A stretch of 64,000 bases of DNA from NCEH01 sp043195135 (GTDB taxonomy: Bacteria > Pseudomonadota > Alphaproteobacteria > Rhizobiales > Xanthobacteraceae). The DNA lies in assembly GCF_043195135.1 (NCBI RefSeq), contig NZ_JBAFWP010000013.1, one strand, 5' to 3'. Numbering within the stretch: the stretch's first letter is position 1; each line of letters opens with the position of its first letter. Below are positions 42,506 through 49,899 of this stretch, piece by piece. The notes under the pieces are model-generated. The model ran no database searches. It was not told the origin of the DNA and saw only the letters and a list, made by a program, of their open reading frames with translations. The position numbers and the translations under genes are program-made.

Positions 42506-42595
42506 TTGACTGTGATTCGCGGAAGTGAGATTCTCGGAGTTGCGACACTAACGAGAAGGGCTTCCGGGACACCTGTTTCGGGGGCCTTTCTTTTT
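42506..42595 (+). ncRNA. Counter-transcribed RNA (ctRNA/incA) of the repABC locus
   Basis: Opposite to repB-repC, a promoter TTGACT (42506-42511) and GATTCT (42529-42534) with 17 bases between is followed by a strong Rho-independent terminator: an 11-bp stem AAGGGCTTCCG/CGGGGGCCTTT (42556-42589) and the run CTTTTT. The transcript would be about 55 bases (42541-42595), the usual size of ctRNAs that limit repC expression. Confidence 0.8.
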
Positions 42596-42673
42596 ACCTC
42601 ATGCTTCCTCTTCAGTTGTTGCGCCTAACAGCGGCGTCGGCCGAGGCCTCCGCCATTTCCAGTGGTCCCGTCC

Positions 42674-42695
42674 AACCTTGTCAGCTGACAAGGTT
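42674..42695. promoter_or_regulatory. parS-like centromere site 1 (repB-repC spacer)
   Basis: AACCTTGTCAGCTGACAAGGTT is a perfect 22-bp palindrome just downstream of repB. The same word occurs inside repB. Palindromic RepB-binding parS sites are the partition sites of repABC plasmids, so this is very likely one. Confidence 0.8.
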
Positions 42696-42714
42696 TTAGC
42701 GCGCGACCCTGAAA

Positions 42715-43743
42715 TCACTCATCGCCCTCTCGGGCGAAAAACCGCTCCATCAGGCCCGGCAGCTCCTCCTCCAGGAAGGCGCCAAATGCCTGCGCATGGC
42801 CACTCGAGACCGAAAACTTGATGTCACCCGCCGAGAACGTCGCCTTGCCGACCACCTTTCCCTTGGGGCTTTTGAGTTCGAGCTCGGAGCGCGCGCGCTC
42901 TACCGGTGCCTTGACTGCTGCCAACGCGCTCTTGAACCGCTCGTCCGACGGCAGATCCAAAACCTTGTCAGCTGACAAGGTTTTTCGGATGCGCGCGAGC
43001 GCGGCCTTGTCTTCCTCAACCGCGGACGCCAAGGCAATCCAGCGCGGGCGCCCCACCTTGGGCGCCCGCCCGATTGCCTCGATCACATCTGTTGGAAGCA
43101 CCTTCGTGACTGCCCGAAGCCGGGCAAGCTCGGGGTCATCAATTGAAAGCGCCGCGCGAATATCCCGGGCCTTGATCCCCGCCTGATCCATGCGCCACGC
43201 AAAAAGCGAGCGCTCGATCCAGGAAAGATCCTGGCGGGCCGCATTCTCGATGCCCTGGGCGACAACCAGCTCGCTATCCGACAGATCGAGAATTGTCGCT
43301 TTGACTTTGATGCCCAATTCCGACGCTGCGCGCCAACGCCGGTGCCCGTAAACGACTTGATAGCGCCCCTCCGCACTCGGATGGCGCCGCACCTGAATGG
43401 GAACCTTCTGGCCTTCCTCCGATATCAGCGCCTTCAGCGATTCAAAATCCGCGCTGCTGTCATCGGGCAATCGATCCGGGAAAGGGGAGGGGTCAATCAG
43501 CACCGGGTCCAGCTCGGCGCCACCGCCCGCATCCACCATCGCGCGAAGCCGATCACGCTCTTCTCTCAGCTCCGAGAGCGAACGCTGTGTCGCCCCGATC
43601 ACACCCGCACCCACGCGCGGCAACGGCTGGGGAGCCGAGGGCCTGCTCCCGTCTCCGGGCCTGTCGGAGCCGCCATCAGGCGCCGGATCGGAAAAAGCGC
43701 CGAAATTCTGCAGGATCGACTTCCCTGTGGGGCGCTTGCTCAT
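42715..43743 (-). CDS. repB: RepB plasmid partition protein (ParB family)
   Basis: A 342-residue ParB-family protein that binds parS and works with RepA to segregate the plasmid. The N terminus has SKRPTGKSILQNFGAF, the ParB box follows (VYGHRRWRAASELG), then NAARQDLSWIERSLFAWRM and the helix-turn-helix RDIRAALSIDDPEL. I use the ATG at 43743; a GTG one codon earlier is possible. It overlaps the repA stop by one base. A parS copy lies within its own coding sequence. Confidence 0.95.
   Translation of the reverse strand: MSKRPTGKSILQNFGAFSDPAPDGGSDRPGDGSRPSAPQPLPRVGAGVIGATQRSLSELREERDRLRAMVDAGGGAELDPVLIDPSPFPDRLPDDSSADFESLKALISEEGQKVPIQVRRHPSAEGRYQVVYGHRRWRAASELGIKVKATILDLSDSELVVAQGIENAARQDLSWIERSLFAWRMDQAGIKARDIRAALSIDDPELARLRAVTKVLPTDVIEAIGRAPKVGRPRWIALASAVEEDKAALARIRKTLSADKVLDLPSDERFKSALAAVKAPVERARSELELKSPKGKVVGKATFSAGDIKFSVSSGHAQAFGAFLEEELPGLMERFFAREGDE
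42959..42984. promoter_or_regulatory. parS-like centromere site 2 (inside repB)
   Basis: AAAACCTTGTCAGCTGACAA and on to GGTTTT form a perfect 26-bp palindrome that contains the same 22-bp word as the site at 42674-42695. It encodes LSADKVLDL in RepB, so the protein sequence had to adapt to keep the site. Two identical sites 285 bases apart strengthen the parS call. Confidence 0.75.
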
Positions 43744-44957
43744 CACGTCCGTCCCCAGCTGCTCTTGATGAGGTCCAGGATCTGATCGTTGACGGCATCA
43801 ATCGATTCACGAGCACGCTTGACCGTCGACGCCGCGATGTTCCCCGCCTCCAGCTCATAGAGCGTGCGCTTCGCGAGCCCCGCTGTCTCGATCGCAGCAC
43901 TCTCGACCGCGGTCGAGGTCAGCACGTCCTCTTCAAAAAGATGCCGAAGCATCGAGACAACGTGGACCTGCGACTGATCCATCGGATCATGGCGCGTCAC
44001 CACATAGCGCAGGAAGTCCTGCTTCATGGTCGCGCCGGCGTCACGGATGACGGAGATCAGATCCCCCATCATCAGCAGGAACTGGCTCATGGACATCACG
44101 TCGAGCATGGCCGGATGGACGGTGACGAGGAGACCTGTCGACGCGTAGATGGCACCGAGGGTCAGGAATCCGAGGGAAGGGGGGGTGTCGAGAACGACGA
44201 CGTCGTAGTTGTCCTCGACCTCCGCCAGCGCGAGACGCAAACGTTCGAAGAAAATGCTCTCCGTGTCCGCCTGCCGCTTCGACAGAAAGCGCGGCGTCTC
44301 ATGCTCATACTCCATGACTTCGATATTGCCGGGAATGAGATCGATCCCGGTGAAGTAGGTCGGCCGGATAATGTCGGCGATCGGCCGGCGATGTTCGTCG
44401 TAGCGAAGCGCCGCATAGATCGTCTCGTTCTGCTGAACATCCATCTCGGGCTGCGCGCCGAACATCGCAGAAAGCGATGCCTGAGGATCCAGATCAATCG
44501 CCAGAACCCGATAGCCGTGAAGGGCAAGATAGTGGGCGAGGTGTGCGCTGGTGGTCGTCTTCGCGCTACCGCCCTTAAAATTGGCAACAGCCAGGATTTG
44601 CAGGTGTTCGCCCTCGCGGCGGTGTGGCAAAAACCGTAATGCCTCGCCGGGTCGCTGGGACGCAAACAGCTCGCGGAGCTCATTGATTTGCGCGAGCGTA
44701 TAGGCCCGATGGTTGTTATCGAGCCGGGCCGGCACCGGCCCCTTGCCCTCATTCGACATCAGCTTGAGAGTCGATTCCGGGATCGAAGTCAGCTTCGACA
44801 CCTCATGAATCATGAAGTTCCGGAGGCTCTTCTGAGCATCCGGCGGATACATCTGCTGCCTGCGAGCCTGCAGGTGTTCCGAGAGCAGGCCGGCGTGACG
44901 AACAATCTTGTCCGCTGGATCCTCTGCCTCAATGATGGTCATGGCTGGTGCAGCCAT
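43743..44957 (-). CDS. repA: RepA plasmid partition ATPase (ParA family)
   Basis: A 404-residue ParA-type ATPase that partitions the plasmid and represses the operon. An N-terminal DNA-binding helix-turn-helix (TSIPESTLKLMSNEG) precedes the deviant Walker A KGGSAKT (128-134), RVLAIDLDPQASLS and YDVVVLDTPPSLG. It is the first gene of repABC and overlaps repB by one base. A dyad upstream (45057-45073) could be the RepA operator. Confidence 0.95.
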   Translation of the reverse strand: MAAPAMTIIEAEDPADKIVRHAGLLSEHLQARRQQMYPPDAQKSLRNFMIHEVSKLTSIPESTLKLMSNEGKGPVPARLDNNHRAYTLAQINELRELFASQRPGEALRFLPHRREGEHLQILAVANFKGGSAKTTTSAHLAHYLALHGYRVLAIDLDPQASLSAMFGAQPEMDVQQNETIYAALRYDEHRRPIADIIRPTYFTGIDLIPGNIEVMEYEHETPRFLSKRQADTESIFFERLRLALAEVEDNYDVVVLDTPPSLGFLTLGAIYASTGLLVTVHPAMLDVMSMSQFLLMMGDLISVIRDAGATMKQDFLRYVVTRHDPMDQSQVHVVSMLRHLFEEDVLTSTAVESAAIETAGLAKRTLYELEAGNIAASTVKRARESIDAVNDQILDLIKSSWGRT

Positions 44958-45453
44958 TGTCGCTCCGGCTCCTATTTGTCGGCCCCGATGCGCTTTAGCG
45001 CCCTGTGCCCGACAAAAGGTAGGCCACGATTCTGCCGCGTCGTCCAGAGGTTTAGTATTAACAAGTACTTAATATGGCCAGGGTTCAATCCCGTCCGGAA
45101 TGCTTACTCCGCGCAGCATCCATTAATGGCTCCAGCCACTTAGCCCCTGGCGTGCCGCCCGCATCTGCGGCCATTGTAATGGCGGGAAAATGCCGGATCC
45201 AGGTCTTCGCCACCGTCTCCCCGACACCTTCACGAAGCCTGCGGCCGCCGAGTCCGAGTCGTGGTCAGGAGCATGTGCGCCCGATGGCAGTCTCACAGAA
45301 CTCCGGCGTTCCGTCCGACGTCGCCGTTGACGGGAGGTCTCACGCACCTCCATTACCAGGATCATGGGATAGCGCGCCGAACCAGAGGGCGATGAGTTTC
45401 CCGTCGGAGACCGCCGTGCGCGAGGTGCTTTCGTGCATTCGCCCGGTAGCTCT
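44958..45453 (-). promoter_or_regulatory. repABC upstream region with ATTAA/TTAAT dyad
   Basis: These 496 bases carry no recognised gene. Near repA, ATTAACAAGTACTTAAT (45057-45073) is an AT-rich inverted repeat of ATTAA and TTAAT that could overlap the repABC promoter and be bound by RepA. The left end abuts the 362-residue protein gene at 45454. Confidence 0.45.
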
Positions 45454-46542
45454 TCAGAACCCATACAATTGATCCACCCATCGAAGCAAAACGCCGGCGT
45501 CGTGATCGGGAAGACGTACACGCTGGGCTTTCAAGGCCCGGGCGATGGCGTGACCAACATCGGGGTCGACCCAATTGCCGTGGATCATCAGGAAGAACCA
45601 TCCGAACGGAAACCCGACTTCACGGTCGATCGCCTCGATGCGGTCCATCAGGATGTGCACGGATGCGCCCTCCGTCGCGGTCAGGCGCTCGCGTGGCATG
45701 CGGAGCGGCCGCGGAATGAAACCGATCTCGCGTTGCCCCCGATACTCGTAATCACGCACGTCCAGCGCCCAGTGGGCGAATACGCGCGACCTCGCAGCGC
45801 TGGACGCTTCCCAGTCTTTAAAGAACCGCACCTCGCGCGGCATGTGATCGAACCAATCCGGCACCGCCGAAAGAAACGGCGTCTCCCGGATGCCGTCCGG
45901 CCCGACCTCATGGATGACCCGCTGCTCCATCTCCGGGCGGCGCGCCTCGCGGGTAGCCCGCTCATGGCGCGCGCAGCGCATGAGGAAACTGCGGACGTGA
46001 ATTACTGCACCGCCGGCGCGTCCGAGCACGCGGTAGACGGAACCTGCGATCCGGCTGGCTGGGGAGGGGGCTTCACGCGAAATCCAGGACGGCTCCAGAA
46101 GCTCCTCCGCGCGCGAGGGAGGCCACTGCGGATCGACGATCGGAGCGACCCGCCACTCCGTCTCACGGCCAAGCGAAATCTGCACATAGTCGGCCGGCCC
46201 GGAACCTGTCGGCGCGAACACAACCGCGCTGGTGCCGCGCCATTCAGTAATCTGCAGCTCTGTCTCCTTTAGACGGCGCCACAGCGCTCCGATGTCGCCA
46301 CGCTCCCTGGCGACCTCTGCCGTCATCCACGATTGCAGCTCGCCGATCCGAGTGCCGTCCGGCTGGATGACGCTGCGGGCGTCGCGCCAATAGTCATCAT
46401 CGATCTGGGCGAGACTGAATTCGAACCCCGGGAACGCACGGGTGAGGGCAGGGATCAGCGCCAAGTCGGCCGACGCCGGATCAAGCCCAGCCAGCACGGT
46501 TTCGAGCGATGCGACGTCGGGTATACGAACAGAGGCCGTCAT
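45454..46542 (-). CDS. Hypothetical plasmid protein
   Basis: A 362-residue soluble protein with no domain I recognise. It is rich in Arg and aromatic residues; distinctive pieces are PDWFDHMPREVRFFKDWEAS, HWALDVRDYEYRGQREIGF and GWFFLMIHGNWVDPDVGHAI. It ends 500 bases upstream of repA and its start overlaps the end of the VapC gene by four bases (ATGA), so it belongs to the toxin-antitoxin transcript. Its role may be in plasmid maintenance or transfer, but there is no direct evidence. Confidence 0.6.
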   Translation of the reverse strand: MTASVRIPDVASLETVLAGLDPASADLALIPALTRAFPGFEFSLAQIDDDYWRDARSVIQPDGTRIGELQSWMTAEVARERGDIGALWRRLKETELQITEWRGTSAVVFAPTGSGPADYVQISLGRETEWRVAPIVDPQWPPSRAEELLEPSWISREAPSPASRIAGSVYRVLGRAGGAVIHVRSFLMRCARHERATREARRPEMEQRVIHEVGPDGIRETPFLSAVPDWFDHMPREVRFFKDWEASSAARSRVFAHWALDVRDYEYRGQREIGFIPRPLRMPRERLTATEGASVHILMDRIEAIDREVGFPFGWFFLMIHGNWVDPDVGHAIARALKAQRVRLPDHDAGVLLRWVDQLYGF

Positions 46543-46976
46543 TTCGATTGGCCGCCATCGGTCCAGGGGTTGAAAAGCGACACCCCGAGCGGCGCAAAGT
46601 CCTTAGTGTTGCGGGTGGCCAGCACGAGGTCGCGGTCGAGCGCCGTGGCGGCGAAAAACCCGTCCATCACGGAGAGCGCAAAGCCGCTCATGCGGGCCTC
46701 CGCCATCAAATCTCCCCAGCGTCCGGCAATCGCGGGGTCAATAGGCAGGATACGACCAGCGAAGCGCTCTGGGAGATCCTGTGCAAGCCAATCGGAGAGC
46801 GCGGTGCGCCGACGGCCGTCGTCCATCAATGCGATCCCACGCTTGAGTTCAGCGATCGAGGCTACACTTATGTAGGTCCGGTCCTCGTCGATCGCATCGA
46901 GCCAGGCGAGAACCCGGGGGTCGGGCGCCGGTCGCCGGACCTCCGACAAAACATTGGTGTCGAGCAGAACATTCAC
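46539..46976 (-). CDS. vapC: VapC/FitB-type PIN-domain toxin (second)
   Basis: A 145-residue PIN-domain ribonuclease: Asp in LLDTNVLSEVRR, Glu in ASIAELKRGIALM, Asp in SVMDGFFAATAL and Asp in ATRNTKDF. The end, LFNPW, matches the FitB branch like the toxin at 39619-40023. The start overlaps the antitoxin stop by four bases and the stop overlaps the next gene by four bases. The two VapC proteins are related but clearly distinct. Confidence 0.9.
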   Translation of the reverse strand: MNVLLDTNVLSEVRRPAPDPRVLAWLDAIDEDRTYISVASIAELKRGIALMDDGRRRTALSDWLAQDLPERFAGRILPIDPAIAGRWGDLMAEARMSGFALSVMDGFFAATALDRDLVLATRNTKDFAPLGVSLFNPWTDGGQSK

Positions 46977-47251
46977 AGGTCGAGGTCGCGCGGCTGATTA
47001 CGGACGCGCTCGAGATCGAGATCGACGTCTCGCAGCGGTGATGCAAGCAGGAACTCGGCCAGCGTGCCCTTGCGCGCCGTCTTGCGGGACCATTCCTCCG
47101 CCGAAACGACAACGACGCTCGGCTTGCCGTGCCGCGTAATGACCTGGGGGTCGCGTTGCGCCCGCTCGATGACCTCGGACAGACGCGCTTTGGCATCGGC
47201 GACCGTCCAGCTCTCCGATTGATCGGGTGCGGACTTTCTGGGCGTTGCCAT
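46973..47251 (-). CDS. Phd/YefM-type antitoxin (second)
   Basis: A 92-residue antitoxin: ESWTVADAKARLSEVIERAQ and PQVITRHGKPSVVVVSAEEW show the Phd/YefM fold, and the tail (GTLAEFLLASPLRDVDLDL) would bind the PIN toxin. The ATG at 47251 is chosen for GGGGGATCTC upstream. A promoter with -35 TTGAAA (47309-47314) and -10 TATAGT (47286-47291), 17 bases apart, drives it; GTCATTATGGTCATT in the leader is a direct repeat that may be the operator. Confidence 0.88.
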   Translation of the reverse strand: MATPRKSAPDQSESWTVADAKARLSEVIERAQRDPQVITRHGKPSVVVVSAEEWSRKTARKGTLAEFLLASPLRDVDLDLERVRNQPRDLDL

Positions 47252-47285
47252 GAGATCCCCCACAATGACCATAATGACTAACATA

Positions 47286-47314
47286 ACTATATATGGCCGG
47301 CATGGGTTTTTCAA
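47286..47314 (-). promoter_or_regulatory. Promoter of the second Phd-VapC pair
   Basis: Read leftward, TTGAAA (47309-47314) and TATAGT (47286-47291) are separated by 17 bases and followed by direct GTCATT repeats 15-35 bases before the antitoxin ATG. This is a near-consensus sigma-70 promoter with a probable antitoxin operator. Confidence 0.6.
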
Positions 47315-47622
47315 CGTGCAATCAAATGCGGGCGCCGAGACAGGAGCCCCGTTCCCCCGGAAGATTCCGGACGCGCGCCGAGAAGCACCAACCTGCCATC
47401 CGACCCTCGGGCTCTGCTCGAAGCGGGAACGGAAGGGGAGGGGAGGGGCCCAACAGGCGCCCTCCGGTCCGGACGACCCTTGGTCTCGCCCGCCAAGAGC
47501 TGCCTACGTGCGATTCGGCCTGATCGCGGGGCACTGACCGAACTCGACCAGAGGTGCCATACTATCACAAATGCGATAGTTTGAGACGGCACCGGCTCTC
47601 GGCCGCCGCGTGGCCCGGCCCA
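47315..47622. other. About 310 bases without a recognised gene
   Basis: No convincing coding frame. Near its right end, ACTATCACAAATGCGATAGT (47561-47580) is an inverted repeat with 6-bp outer arms, 40 bases beyond the stop of the MarR-like gene. It may be a regulatory site or part of a transcript end. Confidence 0.4.
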
Positions 47623-47976
47623 TCAACCACCCTGTAGGTTGCGGAGCCTCTTGAAGATATCGGGCGCAATCTTGAATTCGCGCGCCTGCCCACGCCCCAT
47701 CGAGTTTTTCACCATCGTCTCCGTCAAGATCTTACGGATAACGAGCTGATCAATCGTCTCAGTGACGCCGCCGCGTGTTAGCGACGTCAACTCAATTATA
47801 TTCGTTAGCGTCAGGCGTTGATTGCCCTGGTGCATATAATACAGGACGCTCATCATTCCGATTTGCTTGAGCCGCGACTGAGGGGTCTCGTCGTCGAGTG
47901 GGTTGTCGAGGATCAGCCGCAGGATAAGTGCCGAGAACGAGAGGCTGTGCCATTCGGCGTCGAGTGCTCTTGGCAT
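47623..47976 (-). CDS. MarR-like winged-helix regulator of the T4SS
   Basis: A 117-residue DNA-binding protein. The winged helix is visible as IGMMSVLYYMHQGNQRLTL, NIIELTSLTRGGVTETIDQL and VKNSMGRGQAREFKIAPDIF. It is divergent from trbM and virB1-11, and its start lies two bases from a large dyad, so it probably represses both itself and the transfer operon. It has no ribosome site before the ATG and may be leaderless or nearly so. Confidence 0.75.
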   Translation of the reverse strand: MPRALDAEWHSLSFSALILRLILDNPLDDETPQSRLKQIGMMSVLYYMHQGNQRLTLTNIIELTSLTRGGVTETIDQLVIRKILTETMVKNSMGRGQAREFKIAPDIFKRLRNLQGG

Positions 47977-47977
47977 C

Positions 47978-48009
47978 GGCTTAACTGATCTGTATATGAT
48001 AGTTAACCC
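47978..48009. promoter_or_regulatory. Dyad operator shared by the MarR-like gene and the virB operon
   Basis: GGCTTAACT (47978-47986) and AGTTAACCC (48001-48009) form an imperfect dyad (8 of 9 positions) with an AT-rich centre holding TATATGATAG. It lies between the divergent regulator and trbM, at the regulator's start and upstream of the transfer operon, as expected for a shared operator. Confidence 0.6.
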
Positions 48010-48065
48010 GGCATGAGATTGCGGCCGCCAAGCCTTTCCGGGATCGTTTCGGGAGGGTGGTGGGC

Positions 48066-48581
48066 ATGATTTCCCCTACTGCTAGGGCGCTTTTCTGCGC
48101 ATTCGTATTGCTGTCATCCTACTGCATTTCCAGCAGTAAAGCGCGCGCGGACGATTGGGGCTGCCAGGTTCTTCTCTGCCTTTCGAATCCAGGCGGTCCC
48201 ATGCAGTTCGCCGAATGCGTTCCTCCCGTTCAGAGGCTTTGGAACGAACTCGCCAGAGGACGCCCCTTTCCCACCTGCAGTGGAGTCGGATTCCAGGCCT
48301 CCAGGCCTGGATACGAACCGTACTCTTGCGAGGCTGGCTATCGCCTGACCGCCCGGTTGGGACCCCAGGGGCAAGAAGCGGCCTGCGTGTCGGGTTCCCG
48401 CCAAGCCGTCGACAGCAGCCAGTGCGCGGGAAGCGCCAGCAATGGAAAGCCTCGTTGGGTCTCCGTCGGCGGGCAGAGCCAGTGCATGGCCTATGTGACG
48501 ATGCCCCCAACGCTGCGTCCGCAACCCTATTTCGTCGATGTGACGATCGATGGACTCGGGACGCAGCGGGTGTGGTTCTAG
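48066..48581 (+). CDS. trbM: TrbM-family conjugal transfer protein
   Basis: A 171-residue exported protein. A signal peptide (about residues 1-28) is followed by the TrbM/KikA signature CQVLLCLSNPGGP and FAECVPPVQRLW, and many cysteines (ten in all) that point to a disulfide-bonded periplasmic protein. The ATG at 48066 follows GGGAGGG by eight bases; GTG codons upstream are less likely. It is the first gene of the type IV secretion operon. In related plasmids TrbM aids mating-pair formation, but its exact role is unknown. Confidence 0.8.
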   Translation: MISPTARALFCAFVLLSSYCISSSKARADDWGCQVLLCLSNPGGPMQFAECVPPVQRLWNELARGRPFPTCSGVGFQASRPGYEPYSCEAGYRLTARLGPQGQEAACVSGSRQAVDSSQCAGSASNGKPRWVSVGGQSQCMAYVTMPPTLRPQPYFVDVTIDGLGTQRVWF

Positions 48582-48584
48582 CCT

Positions 48585-49247
48585 ATGCCCGTTGCATTCG
48601 CAGACCTTGCGCAGACATGCGCACCGACCGTTCAGGTCGAGACCCTCGCCGCGGTCGTGAGCCTCGAAAGCGGCTTCTCGCCGTTTGCCATCCGCATCAA
48701 TAGCGGCGCGCCCCTGCACGACCCGCCGAAGAGCAAGGCGGAGGCGATCGAGGTTGCCAGCACGCTGATCGCGGAACGACAGGACGTCGATCTCGGCCTT
48801 GGCGGCATCAATGCCGATGATCTCGGTCGCCTCACGCTCACCGTTGCCGATGCGTTCGATCCCTGCCTGAACCTCAAGGCGACCGCCCGATTGCTCGACC
48901 GCTACTACCGGGCGGCCATCGGCGGCGGTGCCCGCCCAGCCGAGGCGGCCACCGTCATGCTGCAAGCCTATTACGGCCGCGGCGACGCCTCCCTCGGCGA
49001 GATGGTCGGCCACGACAAGCAGGTGCGTGCCGAGGCGAAACGCCTCGCGCCGACACTGGCTTCGCTGACGATCGACCCGGTCGGCACGTCCGCCACAAAA
49101 GATCGCGTGGGGGAGGGGGCCGCGGCGGCGCCTCCGGCTGCCACGCCACACGTTTCCCGGCGCGAGGCAAAACCGGCGCCCTGGGATGTCTTTGCGACAG
49201 GGCGGACGTCTTCCGCCCTCGTCTTCCAGAACGAACAATCGGAGTGA
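48585..49247 (+). CDS. virB1: VirB1 lytic transglycosylase
   Basis: A 220-residue peptidoglycan lytic transglycosylase that opens the cell wall for the secretion channel. The catalytic Glu is in VVSLESGFSPFAI, and the SLT-like fold continues with LGLGGINADDLGRL and LLDRYYRAAIGGGARPAEAA. The C-terminal 60 residues are a Pro/Ala-rich tail. No signal peptide is evident at the N terminus, which is unusual for VirB1. It starts 4 bases after trbM. Confidence 0.9.
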   Translation: MPVAFADLAQTCAPTVQVETLAAVVSLESGFSPFAIRINSGAPLHDPPKSKAEAIEVASTLIAERQDVDLGLGGINADDLGRLTLTVADAFDPCLNLKATARLLDRYYRAAIGGGARPAEAATVMLQAYYGRGDASLGEMVGHDKQVRAEAKRLAPTLASLTIDPVGTSATKDRVGEGAAAAPPAATPHVSRREAKPAPWDVFATGRTSSALVFQNEQSE

Positions 49248-49252
49248 GCCGA

Positions 49253-49555
49253 ATGAGTGAAAGAGTGCGCGTTCGCCCGGTTGCAGCCATCATGCTGATG
49301 GCGGCCCTCTTCGCGATTGGGATGGCCGAGCCGGCATTTGCCCAGGCGTCCGGCGGTATCGAGACCGTCCTTCAGAACATCGTCACCCTGCTCACGGGCA
49401 ACGTCGCCAAGCTCCTCGCGACGATCGCCGTGATCGTCGTCGGCATCGCCTGGATGTTCGGCTATCTCGACCTGCGCAAGGCCGCCTACGTGGTGCTGGG
49501 GATTGGCATCATCTTCGGCGCCGCCGAGCTCGTCAGCACGATCTCCGGCGGCTGA
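49253..49555 (+). CDS. virB2: VirB2 pilin
   Basis: A 100-residue prepilin of the conjugative pilus. The long signal sequence (about residues 1-28) is cut near EPAFAQASGG, leaving a mature protein of about 72 residues with two hydrophobic helices (LLTGNVAKLLATIAVIVVGI and AAYVVLGIGIIFGAAELV), as in VirB2. I use the ATG at 49253 with GGAGTGAG upstream; a GTG at 49244 is an alternative and overlaps virB1. Confidence 0.92.
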   Translation: MSERVRVRPVAAIMLMAALFAIGMAEPAFAQASGGIETVLQNIVTLLTGNVAKLLATIAVIVVGIAWMFGYLDLRKAAYVVLGIGIIFGAAELVSTISGG

Positions 49556-49560
49556 CGGTC

Positions 49561-49899
49561 ATGGCGCAGACGGTGCCCCTCGAAGAAGACACGCTGTTCC
49601 TTGCCTGCACGCGGCCGGCGATGGTCGCGGGCGTGACCATGGAGGCCATGGGCATCAACGTCATCCTGACGACGCTGCTCTACATCCTCGCGGGCTCGAT
49701 CGCCTACGCCCTGGTCGGCATCGTGTTCCACCTCATCTTCAAGGCCCTGGTGAAGCACGACCACAACATGTTCCGCGTGCTGCTGGCGTGGGTCGAGACC
49801 CGCGGCCGCTCACGCAACGGGGGCTTCTGGGCCGGCACAACGCTGACGCCCCTCAAGCTCGTGAGGCGCTACAACGAAAAGGACCTCGGCCTTGCCTAG
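49561..49899 (+). CDS. virB3: VirB3 inner-membrane protein
   Basis: A 112-residue inner-membrane subunit of the secretion system. The signature is DTLFLACTRPAMVAGVTMEA near the N terminus and a hydrophobic stretch with LLYILAGSIAYALVGIVFHL, ending in a basic tail. It often acts with VirB4. It begins five bases after virB2 and overlaps the virB4 start. Confidence 0.92.
   Translation: MAQTVPLEEDTLFLACTRPAMVAGVTMEAMGINVILTTLLYILAGSIAYALVGIVFHLIFKALVKHDHNMFRVLLAWVETRGRSRNGGFWAGTTLTPLKLVRRYNEKDLGLA

Noticed and set aside
45074..45472. A 132-codon plus-strand frame upstream of repA
   Set aside because: It begins inside the repA dyad, has no Shine-Dalgarno sequence, and its product has no hydrophobic core or family signature.
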